A stretch of 64,000 nucleotides of DNA from Diplodia intermedia (taxonomy: Eukaryota; Ascomycota; Dothideomycetes; Botryosphaeriales; Botryosphaeriaceae), in assembly GCA_021495925.1 (NCBI GenBank), contig JAKEKT010000054.1, positions 186,001 through 250,000 of the forward strand, in the 5' to 3' direction. A model generated the notes under the pieces. The model searched no databases. It was given only the letters and a program-made list of their open reading frames with translations, and was not told where the DNA came from. Numbering within the stretch: position 1 is the stretch's first letter; the number at the start of each line of letters is the position of its first letter. Below are positions 33,373 through 43,644 of this stretch, in pieces. The position numbers were made by a program, and so were the translations under genes.

Positions 33373-34334
33373 GGACGACTTTGGACTCGTATCTCGCATC
33401 TCCCCATCCGTCGATGCTGGGTGAAGAGAGAGCCGAGGTAGAGTGAGTGGTTGCACGCATACCTCAACGCGCTCATTCGCATGATATTGGAGTAGGAACA
33501 TTGCTGTGCTTTCACAGCTCCCCTTGGCTTCTTTGGCGTTTCTGAATGGCACAATTTGGCGTTTTTTCCTTTGCTTCTTGCTTCGCTTGGTCTTTGCCCT
33601 TCAGCTTCTTCTTTTGGCCTGGCACAGTATGGAACGAATCAGCAAGTGACGGAACAGGCATTACGGATACCCCTCTCATTTTACATACCCCAACATATCC
33701 TACGAGACCGACTTGTACTCGACCCCTGCCCAGAAAGAAACCCTAGGCAGCTTCAGAATATCAGTAGTAATGTTAGTTTCTTCATACACATCTCATCTCA
33801 CCATTGACAAGGCCAGTGCCATCATTATGAGAGAACCGTGTAGCAAGTACACGTGCGATCCATATCTGTGTGCAATCAAGAACTCTTTGCTGTACGTTTA
33901 GAAAGAAAACACCCGTTCCCTGCCTCGCCATCAGAAACGCCAACTTTTATTCATACAGTGTATAATGGTCGAGGCAATTAGCGCACTATGATAAGCGTGC
34001 TTGGAGCCAAGACCATTATCTCCCGTCAACTAGATCGAGAACCGTTTTTATCCGTAAACAGTGAAATAAGAGGAAAACCAATCAGCAGGGGAGAGGCGCC
34101 TGAGAGATCCGTCCTCCCTGCACTATGCTTGCATCTAGTCTGCCGCAATGCAAGTGGGATATCTCAAACGCTGGACAATGCAAACCAGGGGAAAGTCCGA
34201 GAACTAAGGAGATTTTCGTCAAGATGGGAAACGGCCGTTGTGCGAGTGGAGACTATGCTCAAGTGTACAGTGAGTGGAAATACTCAACGCTGTGCTGTGC
34301 AACACTCGGTGAATTGGCGGGATGCGGTCGTTAT
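33373..34334. other. Intergenic region containing a structured RNA candidate
   Basis: About 960 bases between convergent Yippee and Fpr3/4 genes. The first 600 are AT-rich with no gene. The last 200 change character: GC rises and nested complementary segments appear (34131-34325), described as a separate ncRNA candidate. Confidence 0.5.
34131..34325 (+). ncRNA. Candidate RNase P/MRP-like structured RNA
   Basis: GGGGAAAGTCCGAG (34188-34201) matches the CR-I element of nuclear RNase P/MRP RNAs, which I recall as GGAA-NN-UC-NG-NG. CCGAG (34197-34201) pairs with CTCGG (34305-34309), which follows ACA as in CR-V; this would be helix P4. Outer helices close the molecule: GCATC (34131-34135) with GATGC (34321-34325), and CCGCAAT (34143-34149) with ATTGGCGG (34313-34320, one bulged G), in the order of P1 and P2. 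Inside, TGAGT/ACTCA (34271-34275/34282-34286) forms a hairpin closed further out by CAG/CTG. Against it: about 195 nt is short for P or MRP RNA, no T-run terminator follows, and the lower half of P4 is imperfect. All of this was read by eye. Confidence 0.38.
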
Positions 34335-35960
34335 TTAGTTGATCGAGACCATCTTGACGTCAAAGATAAGGGTCGAGTTAGCCGGAATGCCAGGGAGCGC
34401 CTGCTTGCCGTAGGCAAGTCCGGCGGGGATGGTGATGCGGCGCTCGCCACCGACGCTCATGCCAGCGGCACCAATGTCCCAGCCCTTGATGACTTCGCCA
34501 GAGCCGAGCTTGAAGGAGAAAGGCTTGCCCTTCTTGTTGGCTATAGCTCTGTCAGTATCATTTCCCATGTTGAGCTTGAATTTGTGGATACACATACCGT
34601 CAAAGACCTTGCCGTTCTGCAGCTTACCAATGTAGCGCATACCGATCCTGTCACCCTTCTTCGCAGCGGGGCCGGTGCCCTGCTTCTTGTCGTCAATGGT
34701 GATGCCGTTGACAACCTTAACGCCGAGGGCACTCTTGCTCTCCTTTTTCTCCTCCTTCTTGGGGAGAGGGGAGCCGGTGGGGCCCTGTTCAAGGTTCTTG
34801 GCGAACTGAACCTTCTTCTTGTCAGCCGGGCTCTCCTTAGCCTCAGCAGCGATAGCCTTGCCCTCGTTGTTCTTAAGCTTCTTCTGCTGCTTCTTGCTGA
34901 GCTTCTCGCTGGTGGAGCTCTCCTTGCTGATCAGATCATCCAGGCTCTCAGCCTCCGCGGCCGAGCGCTTGTTCTTGCCCTTCTTGGCCTCAATGAGCTT
35001 GGGAGGCTCCTCGTCGTCGGAACCAAGCTCAGTAATCCTAGGGTTCTCGAGACCATCCAGCTCATCATCCTCTTCATCGCTGTCGTAGTCCTCATCGAGC
35101 TCATCCTCATCGGGAGAGAGGTCGTATTCCCCATCGTCACTGTCCTCCTCGTCCTCGTCATTGTGAGTGTGGTCAGGGACGACGTAGTTGCCGGTAAGCG
35201 AGATGTCGTAGGCACCAGTGACCTGAAAGTATACCTGCTCGTTCTCACCAATGGTGATGTCCAGAGGCTGCTGGTAGTTCTAGAGTGGGGCATTAGCGAT
35301 AGGTCTATAACGCGAGAAAAGTTGTCAAACCTACCTTCTGGGGGTCGAGAGTGCAGATGACAAACTCCTCCATTTCCATCTCGTCATCGTCCTCATCCTC
35401 AGAGTCGTCCTCACTCTCCTCGTCTTCGGCGGCGCGGCCCTTGCCCTTGTTCTTCTTGGGCTTCTCGTCAACCTCCATATCTTCGGCGGCCTCAAGCTCG
35501 TCCATGATCTGCTTCATGGCGGCCTCCTTGCGAGCCTTCTTGGACTTGGTGGGGTCGCTGGGACCACCGTTCTTGTCCTCATCCTCAGACTCCTCCTCGC
35601 TGTCATCCTCCTCCTCAATGCCCAGGCGAGCGCGAATGGCGTCGATGCTGTCATCCTCGTCATCGCTCTCATCGCCAGCGATAGGCTCGCGAATGAGCTT
35701 GAGGGTGGCACGGGGAGGAACACCCTTCAGTTCCTCGGGGATTTGGGGCTGAGAGTTGGGGTCGATAGCGGCCATAGTAATGCGAAACTTTTTCTCCATT
35801 AGCTGCAAAGGTTCAGCGGCATTTTGCGCGAGAGGAGCCGAAGGCGGCAGCGACGGAGAAGGTAATGACCTACAGTGGCGGGGAAATCGGGAACGGCCTG
35901 GATAGGCATGCCTCCGCAAGGGACCTCGAGGCCATAGACGGCAACAGGAAGAAGCGGCAT
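34335..35960 (-). CDS. Nucleolar FKBP-type prolyl isomerase (Fpr3/Fpr4)
   Basis: Exons 35960-35874, 35787-35335, 35279-34598 and 34540-34335 give 475 residues. An N-terminal nucleoplasmin-like domain (MPLLPVAVYGLEVPCGG, FRITMAAIDPNSQ) is followed by long acidic tracts (SDDEDDSIDAIRARLG, SEDDSEDEDDDEMEMEEF) and a Lys-rich segment (SKKQQKKLKN). The C-terminal FKBP domain has GDRIGMRYIGKLQNGKVFDA, FSFKLGSGEVIKGWDIGAAG and ALPGIPANSTLIFDVKMV. Relatives are yeast Fpr3/Fpr4, nucleolar histone chaperones and proline isomerases acting on histone tails. Intron 1 has two in-frame acceptors 15 nt apart; the downstream one (before TTTCGC) fits the family. Intron 3 (57 nt) is in frame and free of stops. 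The last exon nearly abuts the RNA candidate on the other strand. Confidence 0.92.
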
Positions 35961-36348
35961 TGTGGTAGTTTTGGTATGTGTTACTTGGAAACCTTGCTCG
36001 ATAAGTGTGCGACGGAGTGCACGGCTGCTTGCAAAGTGTAGAGGGCGGGAGGGAAGAGGAAGAAGGGGAGCGAAAAAGAGAGGCAGACGCAGTAGAGATG
36101 AGATGCCGGCGCAAGCGCAGCTCGAACTTTTTCTGGTCCGAGGACTGGGCGGTGAGCAGATTCTGGTTTCTGCCGCCAAGGATTTTAGCGCCGCATCGGT
36201 GGGTCTGAGCAATGACGCGCCCCCACGCCGGTTCGCGTCACACGCTGCCTCCGCCATTCCATTGTTCCAGCGTCCGTACCGCTGTGTACGCCGCCATCCC
36301 GACTCCTGAGCCCTGAACCCACGATGCTCCTCAGGGGCGCGCGTAATC

Positions 36349-39300
36349 ATGGGTTCGCGCCTCGAGAGCAATTCCAATGCTGTCCGCAAGCGCATAGAGA
36401 ACCGTACGCGCTCGCCACCCGTCGCGTACGGCTGCAGCTAACCACGCCACGCGTCCAGACACTTTCGACAATGAAGAGGGCGAGGAATATGAGGCCTCCA
36501 ACTTCGGCGGCTTCGCCGACTACTTCCGACGCAAGAAGATCAAACTGCAGAACCTAGATGCTGAGCTACGATCTCAGTCCACCGACAAACCTCCCATCTT
36601 TCGGGGCGCTGTGGTCCATGTCAATGGCTACACGCAACCCTCGTTGAATGACCTGCACAAACTCATAGTCACTCATGGAGGCGGGTTCATGCAATACCTG
36701 GACGGCAAGACCACGGTCACCCACATAATCGCCAGCAGTCTCACTCCGAAGAAAGCGGTCGAATTCCGCAAGTACCGCATCGTGAAGCCGGCATGGGTTG
36801 TCGACAGTGTCAATGCTGGCAAGCTGTTGCCATGGGACAACTATCGTGTCGTGGATGAAGGAGCCGGCCAGAAGCTCCTGGGATTCGATAAGGGCAAGGT
36901 TGTGAGCCAGGCAAACGTTAAAGCGCGCGGTTATCGGGACCAAACCGATACCAGCTGGTATACGAGCCAGCTCAAGGCGGATAGTAGCACACCCAAGAGT
37001 GCGCGACGTCCACCTTTCGTCTCATCGGAACCCCCCACTCCAGGGCTAGACGAGGACGTTGACGACCTTCCTCCATCGCATCAACCGGGAGATGGTCCTT
37101 CTGAAAAGCAACCCGCCATTCAAGATGAAGCCGAAACCTTGCCGGTTGAGCAGTCTATGATCACACACCCTGAAGGCGGACCTGCGGAATCAGATCCTGG
37201 CGTTGTGGGGTTTGAAAGGACGCCCAGTGACCGTGCAGGCTTGCCGTCAAAGCGACGGAAGATGACCGCTGAAGAGCACAACGCTATCCTTCTAGCCGAT
37301 CCAAACGTTCGAAAGTCCACCGTAGTCCATCCTGGTTTTCTAGAACAGTATTACCGTGAATCTCGACTTCATCATCTCTCCACATGGAAGGCGGAGCTGA
37401 AGTCGCAACTTCAGGCCATGGCAGCTGAAAAGTCGTCCTCGCAGAAACAAACACAGAAAAGGCCCCTGGGCTCGCGCCGATACATCCTGCACGTTGATTT
37501 TGATAGCTTCTTCGCAGCAGTCTCCCTTAAGAATCACCCCGAATACATGGACAAGCCTGCCGTAGTTGCTCATGGTAACGGTACTGGCTCCGAGATTGCA
37601 AGCTGCAACTACCCTGCTCGGAAATTTGGCGTCAAAAACGGGATGTGGATGAAGAGGGCTCTGGACCTTTGTCCGGAACTGAGGACCCTACCTTACGATT
37701 TCCCGGCCTACGAAGAAGCCAGCAAATCTTTCTATGAAGCCATTCTAGACGCAGGCGGTATCGTACAAAGCGTAAGCATCGACGAGGCATTGATAGATGT
37801 TTCTGTCCAGTGTATAGCTGCAGGCGGTTCAGATGGGAAAACGGTGAGCGAGGGAAGCATCTACCGTGAACAGTCTGAGGCGGACGCCATCGGCAAGCGA
37901 CTACGCGATGAGGTGAAGGAGAAAACGGGATGCGCTGTATCGGTTGGCATTGGTCCAAACATCCTATGTGCCAAAGTTGCTTTGCGCAAGGCAAAGCCTG
38001 CTGGCCAGTATCAGATCAAGCCGAGCGACGTTTTGGACTTCATTGGTAAACTCGAGGTCCAGGATCTTCCAGGCGTGGCCCACAGTATCGGCGGCAAACT
38101 CGAGGACATTGGTATTAAGTTCGTTGGCGACATCCGAGAGTATTCAAAAGAACGACTGGTCAGTGCTCTGGGCCCCAGGACTGGAGAAAAGATTTGGGAA
38201 TACTCCCGGGGAATTGATCGAACCGAGGTTGGAGATGTTGTCGTGCGCAAATCTGTATCAGCAGAAGTCAACTGGGGTGTGCGCTTCACAACCCAGGAGC
38301 AGGTCGACGAGTTCATTGAGAATCTGTGCGGCGAGCTTCATCGTCGTTTGATGAAAGAAAAGGTTAAAGGACGGCAGCTCACCATGAAGGTCATGAAACG
38401 AGCAGCGGACGCGCCTCTCGATCCTCCCAAACATCTTGGTCACGGGAAATGCGATACGTTTAACAAGAGCTTGGTGCTAGGGGTTGCCACCAAGGACAAA
38501 ATCGTTCTGGCTAGGGAAGCACTTTCGATTCTGAAGGGATTCGGATTTTCCCCCGGTGAGCTGCGAGGAATTGGCGTCCAGATGACGAAACTGGAGCCTC
38601 TAAAAGGCTCCGGCGATGGAAAGGAAAGCAGTCAGCGTCGACTTCAATTCAAGGTCGAAGAGCCGAACAAGCCTGCTGCCAAAGCTGCGTCCGATCCTAT
38701 CCAGGACGATATTTCAACACCAAAGAAACAGAAGGCATCAGGCGATGTCGTCCAGTTCGGATCTGCTCAGCTCAATTCGGATAGTCCCAGCCGTAAACCC
38801 CTCAATACGTTGGGCACTCAATTCGTCATACCAAGCCAAGTCGACCCCAAGGTCCTCGCTGAGCTGCCCCAGGATATCAGGGCTAAGCTGGCGAAACATG
38901 TAAAACCGCCACCTTTCGCTACTGGAGCGGATGTTGTTGTAGATTCGGTTGAAGCTGGTGACCCGAATGACCCGTTCGTCGTCAGGCCTATTGCCGGCAC
39001 CATACTACCCAATCAGTCACAACTTGATGCGGAAACGCTGGCAGCGCTTCCAGAAGATGTGCGAGCTGAAGTCCTCTCTTTCTATCGACAAGCCCCAGGT
39101 GGCAAGGGCGACCAGCCCGTCCTCCCTCAATCACCCCGCAAGAACCGAACCGTGAGCACCAACCTTCCCAAGAAGCCTGCTTTAGCGCCGTTCGCCGGAC
39201 CTCGCAAGCGCGGCCGTCCTACCAAAGCCGCTTCGCTCGCCGCAGCCGCGGTAGCCAGCGGCAGCAGTACCCTCACGCAATCCAACTTCATCTCCGCCCG

Positions 39301-39994
39301 CCTCGCTCGGCCGGGTTATCGTCCGTCTAGCCGCGATGGCATCGAAACCGACACCGACGACGCTAACACTACCGACCCGGAGGAACGCTTGTCTCCGGAC
39401 CCGGACTTCCTCTCCGCCCTCCCGGAAGACATCCGCCACGAACTTCTCGAGGAGCATCGCCGTGCTCGTCTCCGCAAGCGCGGCGGTCTGACCCTATCCA
39501 CCGCCGCCGCCGCCGCTGCCGTCGTCGCTAACGATCCCTCTGACGGAGTAGCGGGGGACAGCAGTAGTCCTGTCTCTCCAAGTACCAATCTTCCCCCAGG
39601 ACAACGTACCATTCAGCTGCCGCCGCGGCCGCCGCAACCAACGTTCACAACACGTAGGTTGTGGCAGCCGGAGAAGCTGCGCGGGGCGATGCGCGATTGG
39701 CTTCACGAGTTCAGGGACGACGGCCCTTACCACGAAGACGTAGACGCCCTAGGTGTGTACCTGCGGAAGGTGGTCTTGGAGGAGCGGGATCTGGACAAGG
39801 CGGTTGGGCTGGTGAAGTGGTTCGAGTGGATGGTTGGAGAAGATTTTGTCGGCGGCGGTGATGGTCAAAGTGGTGGTAGCACACAGAGGCCAGCCATCAA
39901 AGGGAGGGAGGCGTGGGAAGATACTGTGGCGAAGGTGAAAGGAGTAGTTCAAGAGTCTATTGCAGAGAGGGACTTGGGTAGGGTAAATCTTTGA
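36349..39994 (+). CDS. REV1: DNA repair protein REV1 (Y-family deoxycytidyl transferase)
   Basis: Exons 36349-36403 and 36459-39994 give 1,196 residues. The intron was placed because it joins MGSRLESNSNAVRKRIEN to HTFDNEEGEEYEASNFGG in frame, matching the family start. A BRCT domain lies at ~58-150 (PPIFRGAVVHVNGYTQPSLN, KPAWVVDSV). The Y-family polymerase domain (~355-690) has HVDFDSFFAAVSLK and SIDEALIDVS with catalytic Asp/Glu, then YSRGID and the little finger. Three ubiquitin-binding-type motifs (LPQDIR ~816, LPEDVR ~880, LPEDIR ~1005) are followed by the C-terminal helical domain that binds other translesion polymerases. Rev1 inserts dCMP opposite abasic sites and scaffolds pol zeta. 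Identity is firm. Confidence 0.96.
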
Positions 39995-41157
39995 GCTCTT
40001 TGCGATGTAAGGCGTTTCCTGGGGGAGGCGAAATACCCGGCGCATTTTTAGCATATTACCAATACAACTTGCGATCATTATGAGCAGTAGTGGACGCCGA
40101 AGAGATTGGACACTGCCGTTATGTCCAGTGTTCATCATGCAAAGTGTTGGTAAAGAGAACTAACTTCGTCAATGCAAAAGATAGACTGCTAAGTGCCACC
40201 CTTAACGAAGCAAGACTTTGCTTCCACCATTGGAAAGCTTTGATTTGAAGAGCACATACGGCCGCACACGCTTGTCCGTGCCGGGATAGAACGACGGAGC
40301 GCGGTTGAGCTGGTTGACGGTGCAATAAAGGTACCCGTCCTCCGCTGTGGAGACTGGCGCATTTCAAACACGAATCAGCAGACATACGGGAAGATCCACA
40401 AGGGGGCAAACAGACGGCAAACTCACACGTATCTACCCAATTGATGCGCGGACCCCCGCGACGGCGTACTTGCCGTTGCTTCCATCATTCGTGTTCTCTG
40501 GATCCAGGCGGGTCAGTTGCGATATCTTGTGCGGTGGCCAACCACGCAAGAAGCGCGTAACCAGGAAAGAAAGTCGGGCGCATCGTCAGCAGTCACTTCT
40601 GCTCAATACGAACGAGACGAACAGAGGCGGCGGGTGGTTCGCAACTTGGAACGGGGAAGTGGGCAAAATAATCTAAGTGATTCCGCAGCCAAGAGTAGAC
40701 GCAGCGTAATGAAGTCATTCTGGTGATTATGCAGGTACTCCAGCAGGGGCAGAGTTCCGTGAAAGCCGCTTCCAAAATTCTCGGGGGCGTTTGATTAGAG
40801 CTGCGAGGGGGGGCCTGGGCGACGGGGATGTGGCACATGATGGTCAACTTCATCATGGGTCGTTGATCGCGCTCTCTTCGGTATCCCATCCCGCTCCAAG
40901 CGAGCGTCAAGTCGCTCACGTCTGGACAAAATGCCGCTGGAGAATTGTACCCTCTGCAATGATGTTCGATCTGCACGCCTCAACCCAGTCGCATTGGTTC
41001 TTTAATTTTGTGACATAATCCGCGGTCCGCCTTGTAGACCGTAAAATCCACCCAAGCCGTTTTGGCCAGTGCTACCCGTCCCTCATTCAACCGAAGAAGT
41101 TCCCCCAAATGCACCACATGAAACCATGCTGAGGACATGCAAAAGGAAAGGAATTGC
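39995..41157. other. Intergenic region with a degenerate Yellow/MRJP-type gene
   Basis: About 1.16 kb between REV1 and the 3' end of eL42. The only coding-like content is the minus-strand relic at 40202-40583, listed separately. From 40584 to 41157 I see no gene. Confidence 0.55.
40202..40583 (-). pseudogene. Relic of a Yellow/major royal jelly protein-like gene
   Basis: The minus-strand end reads GGPRINWVDT, then (after a 73-nt intron 40426-40354) FSTAEDGYLYCTVNQLN, RAPSFYPGTDKRVRPYVLF and a stop at 40202. This is the C-terminal end of the Yellow/MRJP family. Such proteins are about 400 residues, but here there is no room for the rest. An ATG at 40583 in the same frame begins a signal-peptide-like stretch (MRPTFFPGYALLAWLATAQD), interrupted by one TGA before the C-terminal part. 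A second frame over the middle also looks protein-like (QLTRLDPENTNDGSNGKYAV). The simplest reading is a large internal deletion followed by decay. A short functional transcript is possible but less likely. Confidence 0.55.
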
Positions 41158-42124
41158 TTAGAAGACAAGCGCCGCACCCTTGGTCTTCTTGTCGCCACTG
41201 TAGAGAAATGGTCAGCAATTACGCCGGCTGAGCGCGAATGCGGGCCGACATACCCAAGCTCGAAGTGCTTGCAGCGCTTGAGGGAGAGCTGAGCCTTGGT
41301 CTTGCAAGTGGTGCACTCCAGCCTCAGGACGACCTTCTTGGTGGTCTTGGCCTTCTTGTGGAAGACGGGCTTGGTCTGACCACCGTAACCGGACTGCTTG
41401 CGATCATAACGACGCTTTCCCTGGGCGAACAGCGAAGCCTGGTAATGGAGTGTCAGCCAACTCTCCGATTCGACAGCGAAATCTCCACTCGTACCTTGCC
41501 AGCCTTGTACTGGGTCACCCTGTGCTGGCTGTGCGGTGTTTTAGTATTTGTTTTGGGACCATTTGATGCGTGGATTTCAGAACTAACGTGTGCTTCTTAC
41601 ACGCCTTGCCCTTGCAATACGTGCGCCTCGTCTTGGGAACGTTGACCTGGACACGCGTCAGCAAAACGTAGCGCTCAAGGTGGTTGTTGTGTAATTTTGT
41701 TGATCCCATGTGATTCCATGAAATCCACACCACCGGCATCCTATTTGCTAGCTTGTGTCGTATGGCATAGTCAGAGAGACTCGGTCGGGCTGTATCTGGT
41801 TGCGCATGCTGTATTTGAAGTCTCGGAGGTTCGTGACGCGGTTGAAATGTCCGAGGCAGGCGACGGAGTTGAGATTTCGGACGCGAGTGAGCACCGGCTT
41901 CTCCGACGTCGGGGAGTCGCAAATGGTCGATATCAGGCCTCTAACTGCCAGCAGAGGAGATTCCGAGGGATGGCAGCGTCGAAACGGGCGCGGGTTGGGC
42001 GGTCGCAGGTGAAGCCGTCAAGGTCGGACGGCGGGCCATGTAGCAAGCAAATTGGATGCCGGGATGGGAGATGCTCCGTCCAAATCCCTCCTCCAGTAAG
42101 CGGGAAAGGTAGGCAGCTTACCAT
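41158..42124 (-). CDS. 60S ribosomal protein eL42 (L44/L36a)
   Basis: Five exons: 42124-42122 (only the ATG), 41646-41588, 41528-41495, 41438-41254 and 41197-41158, giving exactly 106 residues, the family's length. Sequence includes VNVPKTRRTYCKGKACKKHT, QHRVTQYKAGKASLFAQGKR and KAQLSLKRCKHFELGGDKK. Four cysteines (C12, C17 and the later CTTC pair) bind zinc. The protein lies at the ribosomal E site. Residue 56 is proline (QTKPVFHKK), the form associated with cycloheximide sensitivity; glutamine there gives resistance in some yeasts. The first intron (475 nt) directly follows the start codon; I looked for snoRNA boxes in it and saw none. Confidence 0.95.
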
Positions 42125-42497
42125 CTTGACGGTTGTAAGGGGTCACGGATGGTGGTTGGTGAGTCGTTGGCGGTGGTGTCGTCCTTGGAGATTGTGCGAG
42201 CTTCATTTTCGCCCGCCTTTGTGGGTTCGGCCTTCGGCTCGACGGCACGTGACACCCGCAGAACACTGACCAAATCCCCGTCGCCCGCCCGCAACAACAT
42301 GGTCACACAAGAGGCGACAAAGGTTCTCACTATCGTGCTCCCGTCTGGACGGCCTCTGGAGTGCACTCAAAATGACCGCTCACGTTGAGCAAGATAGCAC
42401 TCGGCAGATGGAATGCGATCATGTTGATTGTCTCTCCGGAGTCGAAACACGACCATCTCACTGAATCTACTGTTCCTTGACCCACTATTTACCGTCT
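42125..42497. promoter_or_regulatory. Promoter region of the eL42 gene
   Basis: 373 bases between the eL42 start and the stop of the upstream DUF1772 gene, both on the minus strand. No gene is seen; any eL42 promoter must lie here or further upstream. Confidence 0.4.
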
Positions 42498-43201
42498 TTA
42501 CCACAGAATCGCCAGCAGTCCCGCGACCGCACCAACGCCAGTCATTACCGCTCGGACAGCGTGCAGCCTGTTCCACTTGACGATGAGGGACTCGACGTCC
42601 TGTTCAGTCAGGGCCGCCTCGCCAGACGACTTTCCTTCGAGCGACTCAACGTAGCCCATCAGCTTGTTGTTCACGGGCTTGATGACGAGCAGTGTGAACG
42701 GTACGATCCCCGGGATAGCCACCGCAGCCAGAGCGTTCAGGTAGAACGACCTTTCCGACAGCAGGCCAATGTGCTTCCCGTCTAAATAGTATCAGAGTCA
42801 GCCCTCGCCAGTTCAACCGCGCAACGCTTCAAGTCGAAACGAAACCTGCTTATAGCTAATGCTTCGATTGCTCACGCAATAGAGGTAGGGGCCGTCTTAC
42901 GCTGCGTCATGAGGTAGGAGAATGACACGCCGGATGCCAATGCCAAACCGGGCCCGGTGGCCATGCCGAGCTCGTACTGATACTTCCATTGCTTGGCTCT
43001 AAGGTCCACGGGCGACTTGTTGATGGTTGGGATGAGAGCCACGCTGACCCAGCTGCACGCGCCTGTTGGCCGCCGTGGTCAGCACGACGGATGGTGCAAT
43101 CGGTGTTGTTGCCTACCTGACCACCATGCCGCAGACGTGATCCCCACGACCTGCGCGGTGCGTATGAGAAGCGGGACCGAGTCGTTTGTAAGAGTCGCCA
43201 T
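42498..43201 (-). CDS. DUF1772 / anthrone oxygenase-like membrane protein
   Basis: Exons 43201-43117, 43062-42901 and 42781-42498 give 176 residues. It starts MATLTNDSVPLLIRTAQVVG and contains VALIPTINKSPVDLRAKQWK, ELGMATGPGLALASGVSF, AIPGIVPFTLLVIKPVNNKL and VKWNRLHAVRAVMTGVGAVA. Four hydrophobic segments and the W-x-R-L-H motif are typical of the DUF1772 family, which includes fungal anthrone oxygenases and nitrosoguanidine-resistance-like proteins. No polyketide synthase lies nearby, so a role in secondary metabolism is not supported by context. Splice phases are consistent across all three exons. Confidence 0.8.
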
Positions 43202-43644
43202 TTAAAGATGAAGTTCCAATGCTGCTGCAATCGCAGGTTGCCGTGAGGGGTTTGGTTTTATAATATGGTGGAGAGCTCTGTTCCTGAGGTCGCTTCCGAG
43301 CGTTCCTAGCCCATCCCCGCCTTCTAATAGCACAGTCTAGGGCTAGAATCCTGCTTGGGCGAGATTCTGCAGCCATCCACTATCATTGGCCCATCCGGGG
43401 TAGCGCCCAACCGACCGGTTGTCAAAGACGCGAGTTCCGAGCTCTCGGCCCCGCCAATCCCGTGTCGCTCCGCTTCTTGTATGTACACTTGCTTCAGCCA
43501 TCAACTTGCAGAGGAAGAAGCTCATCAAAATCCATTTACCCTGCGCCTGGTATTCATATCCTTTCTCGAACTAATTAACAAGTCGCACGCGGCCATCAAA
43601 CTAGACAAAATACGTAGTAAACCATGTGGTCTGCGCAGCGCCAC
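43202..43644. other. Intergenic region, nothing recognised
   Basis: About 440 bases upstream of the DUF1772 gene and downstream of SRC1. No gene, repeat or RNA is seen. Confidence 0.5.

Noticed and set aside
34125..35360. A 411-codon open frame on the plus strand
   Set aside because: It is antisense to the Fpr3/4 acidic and Lys-rich coding region. Its Leu/Val/Ile-rich product is what the complement of GAG/GAA/AAG codons gives, and it matches no family.
41647..42121. A snoRNA inside the long first intron of eL42
   Set aside because: I looked for C (TGATGA) and D (CTGA) boxes in the right order on the minus strand and found no convincing pair.
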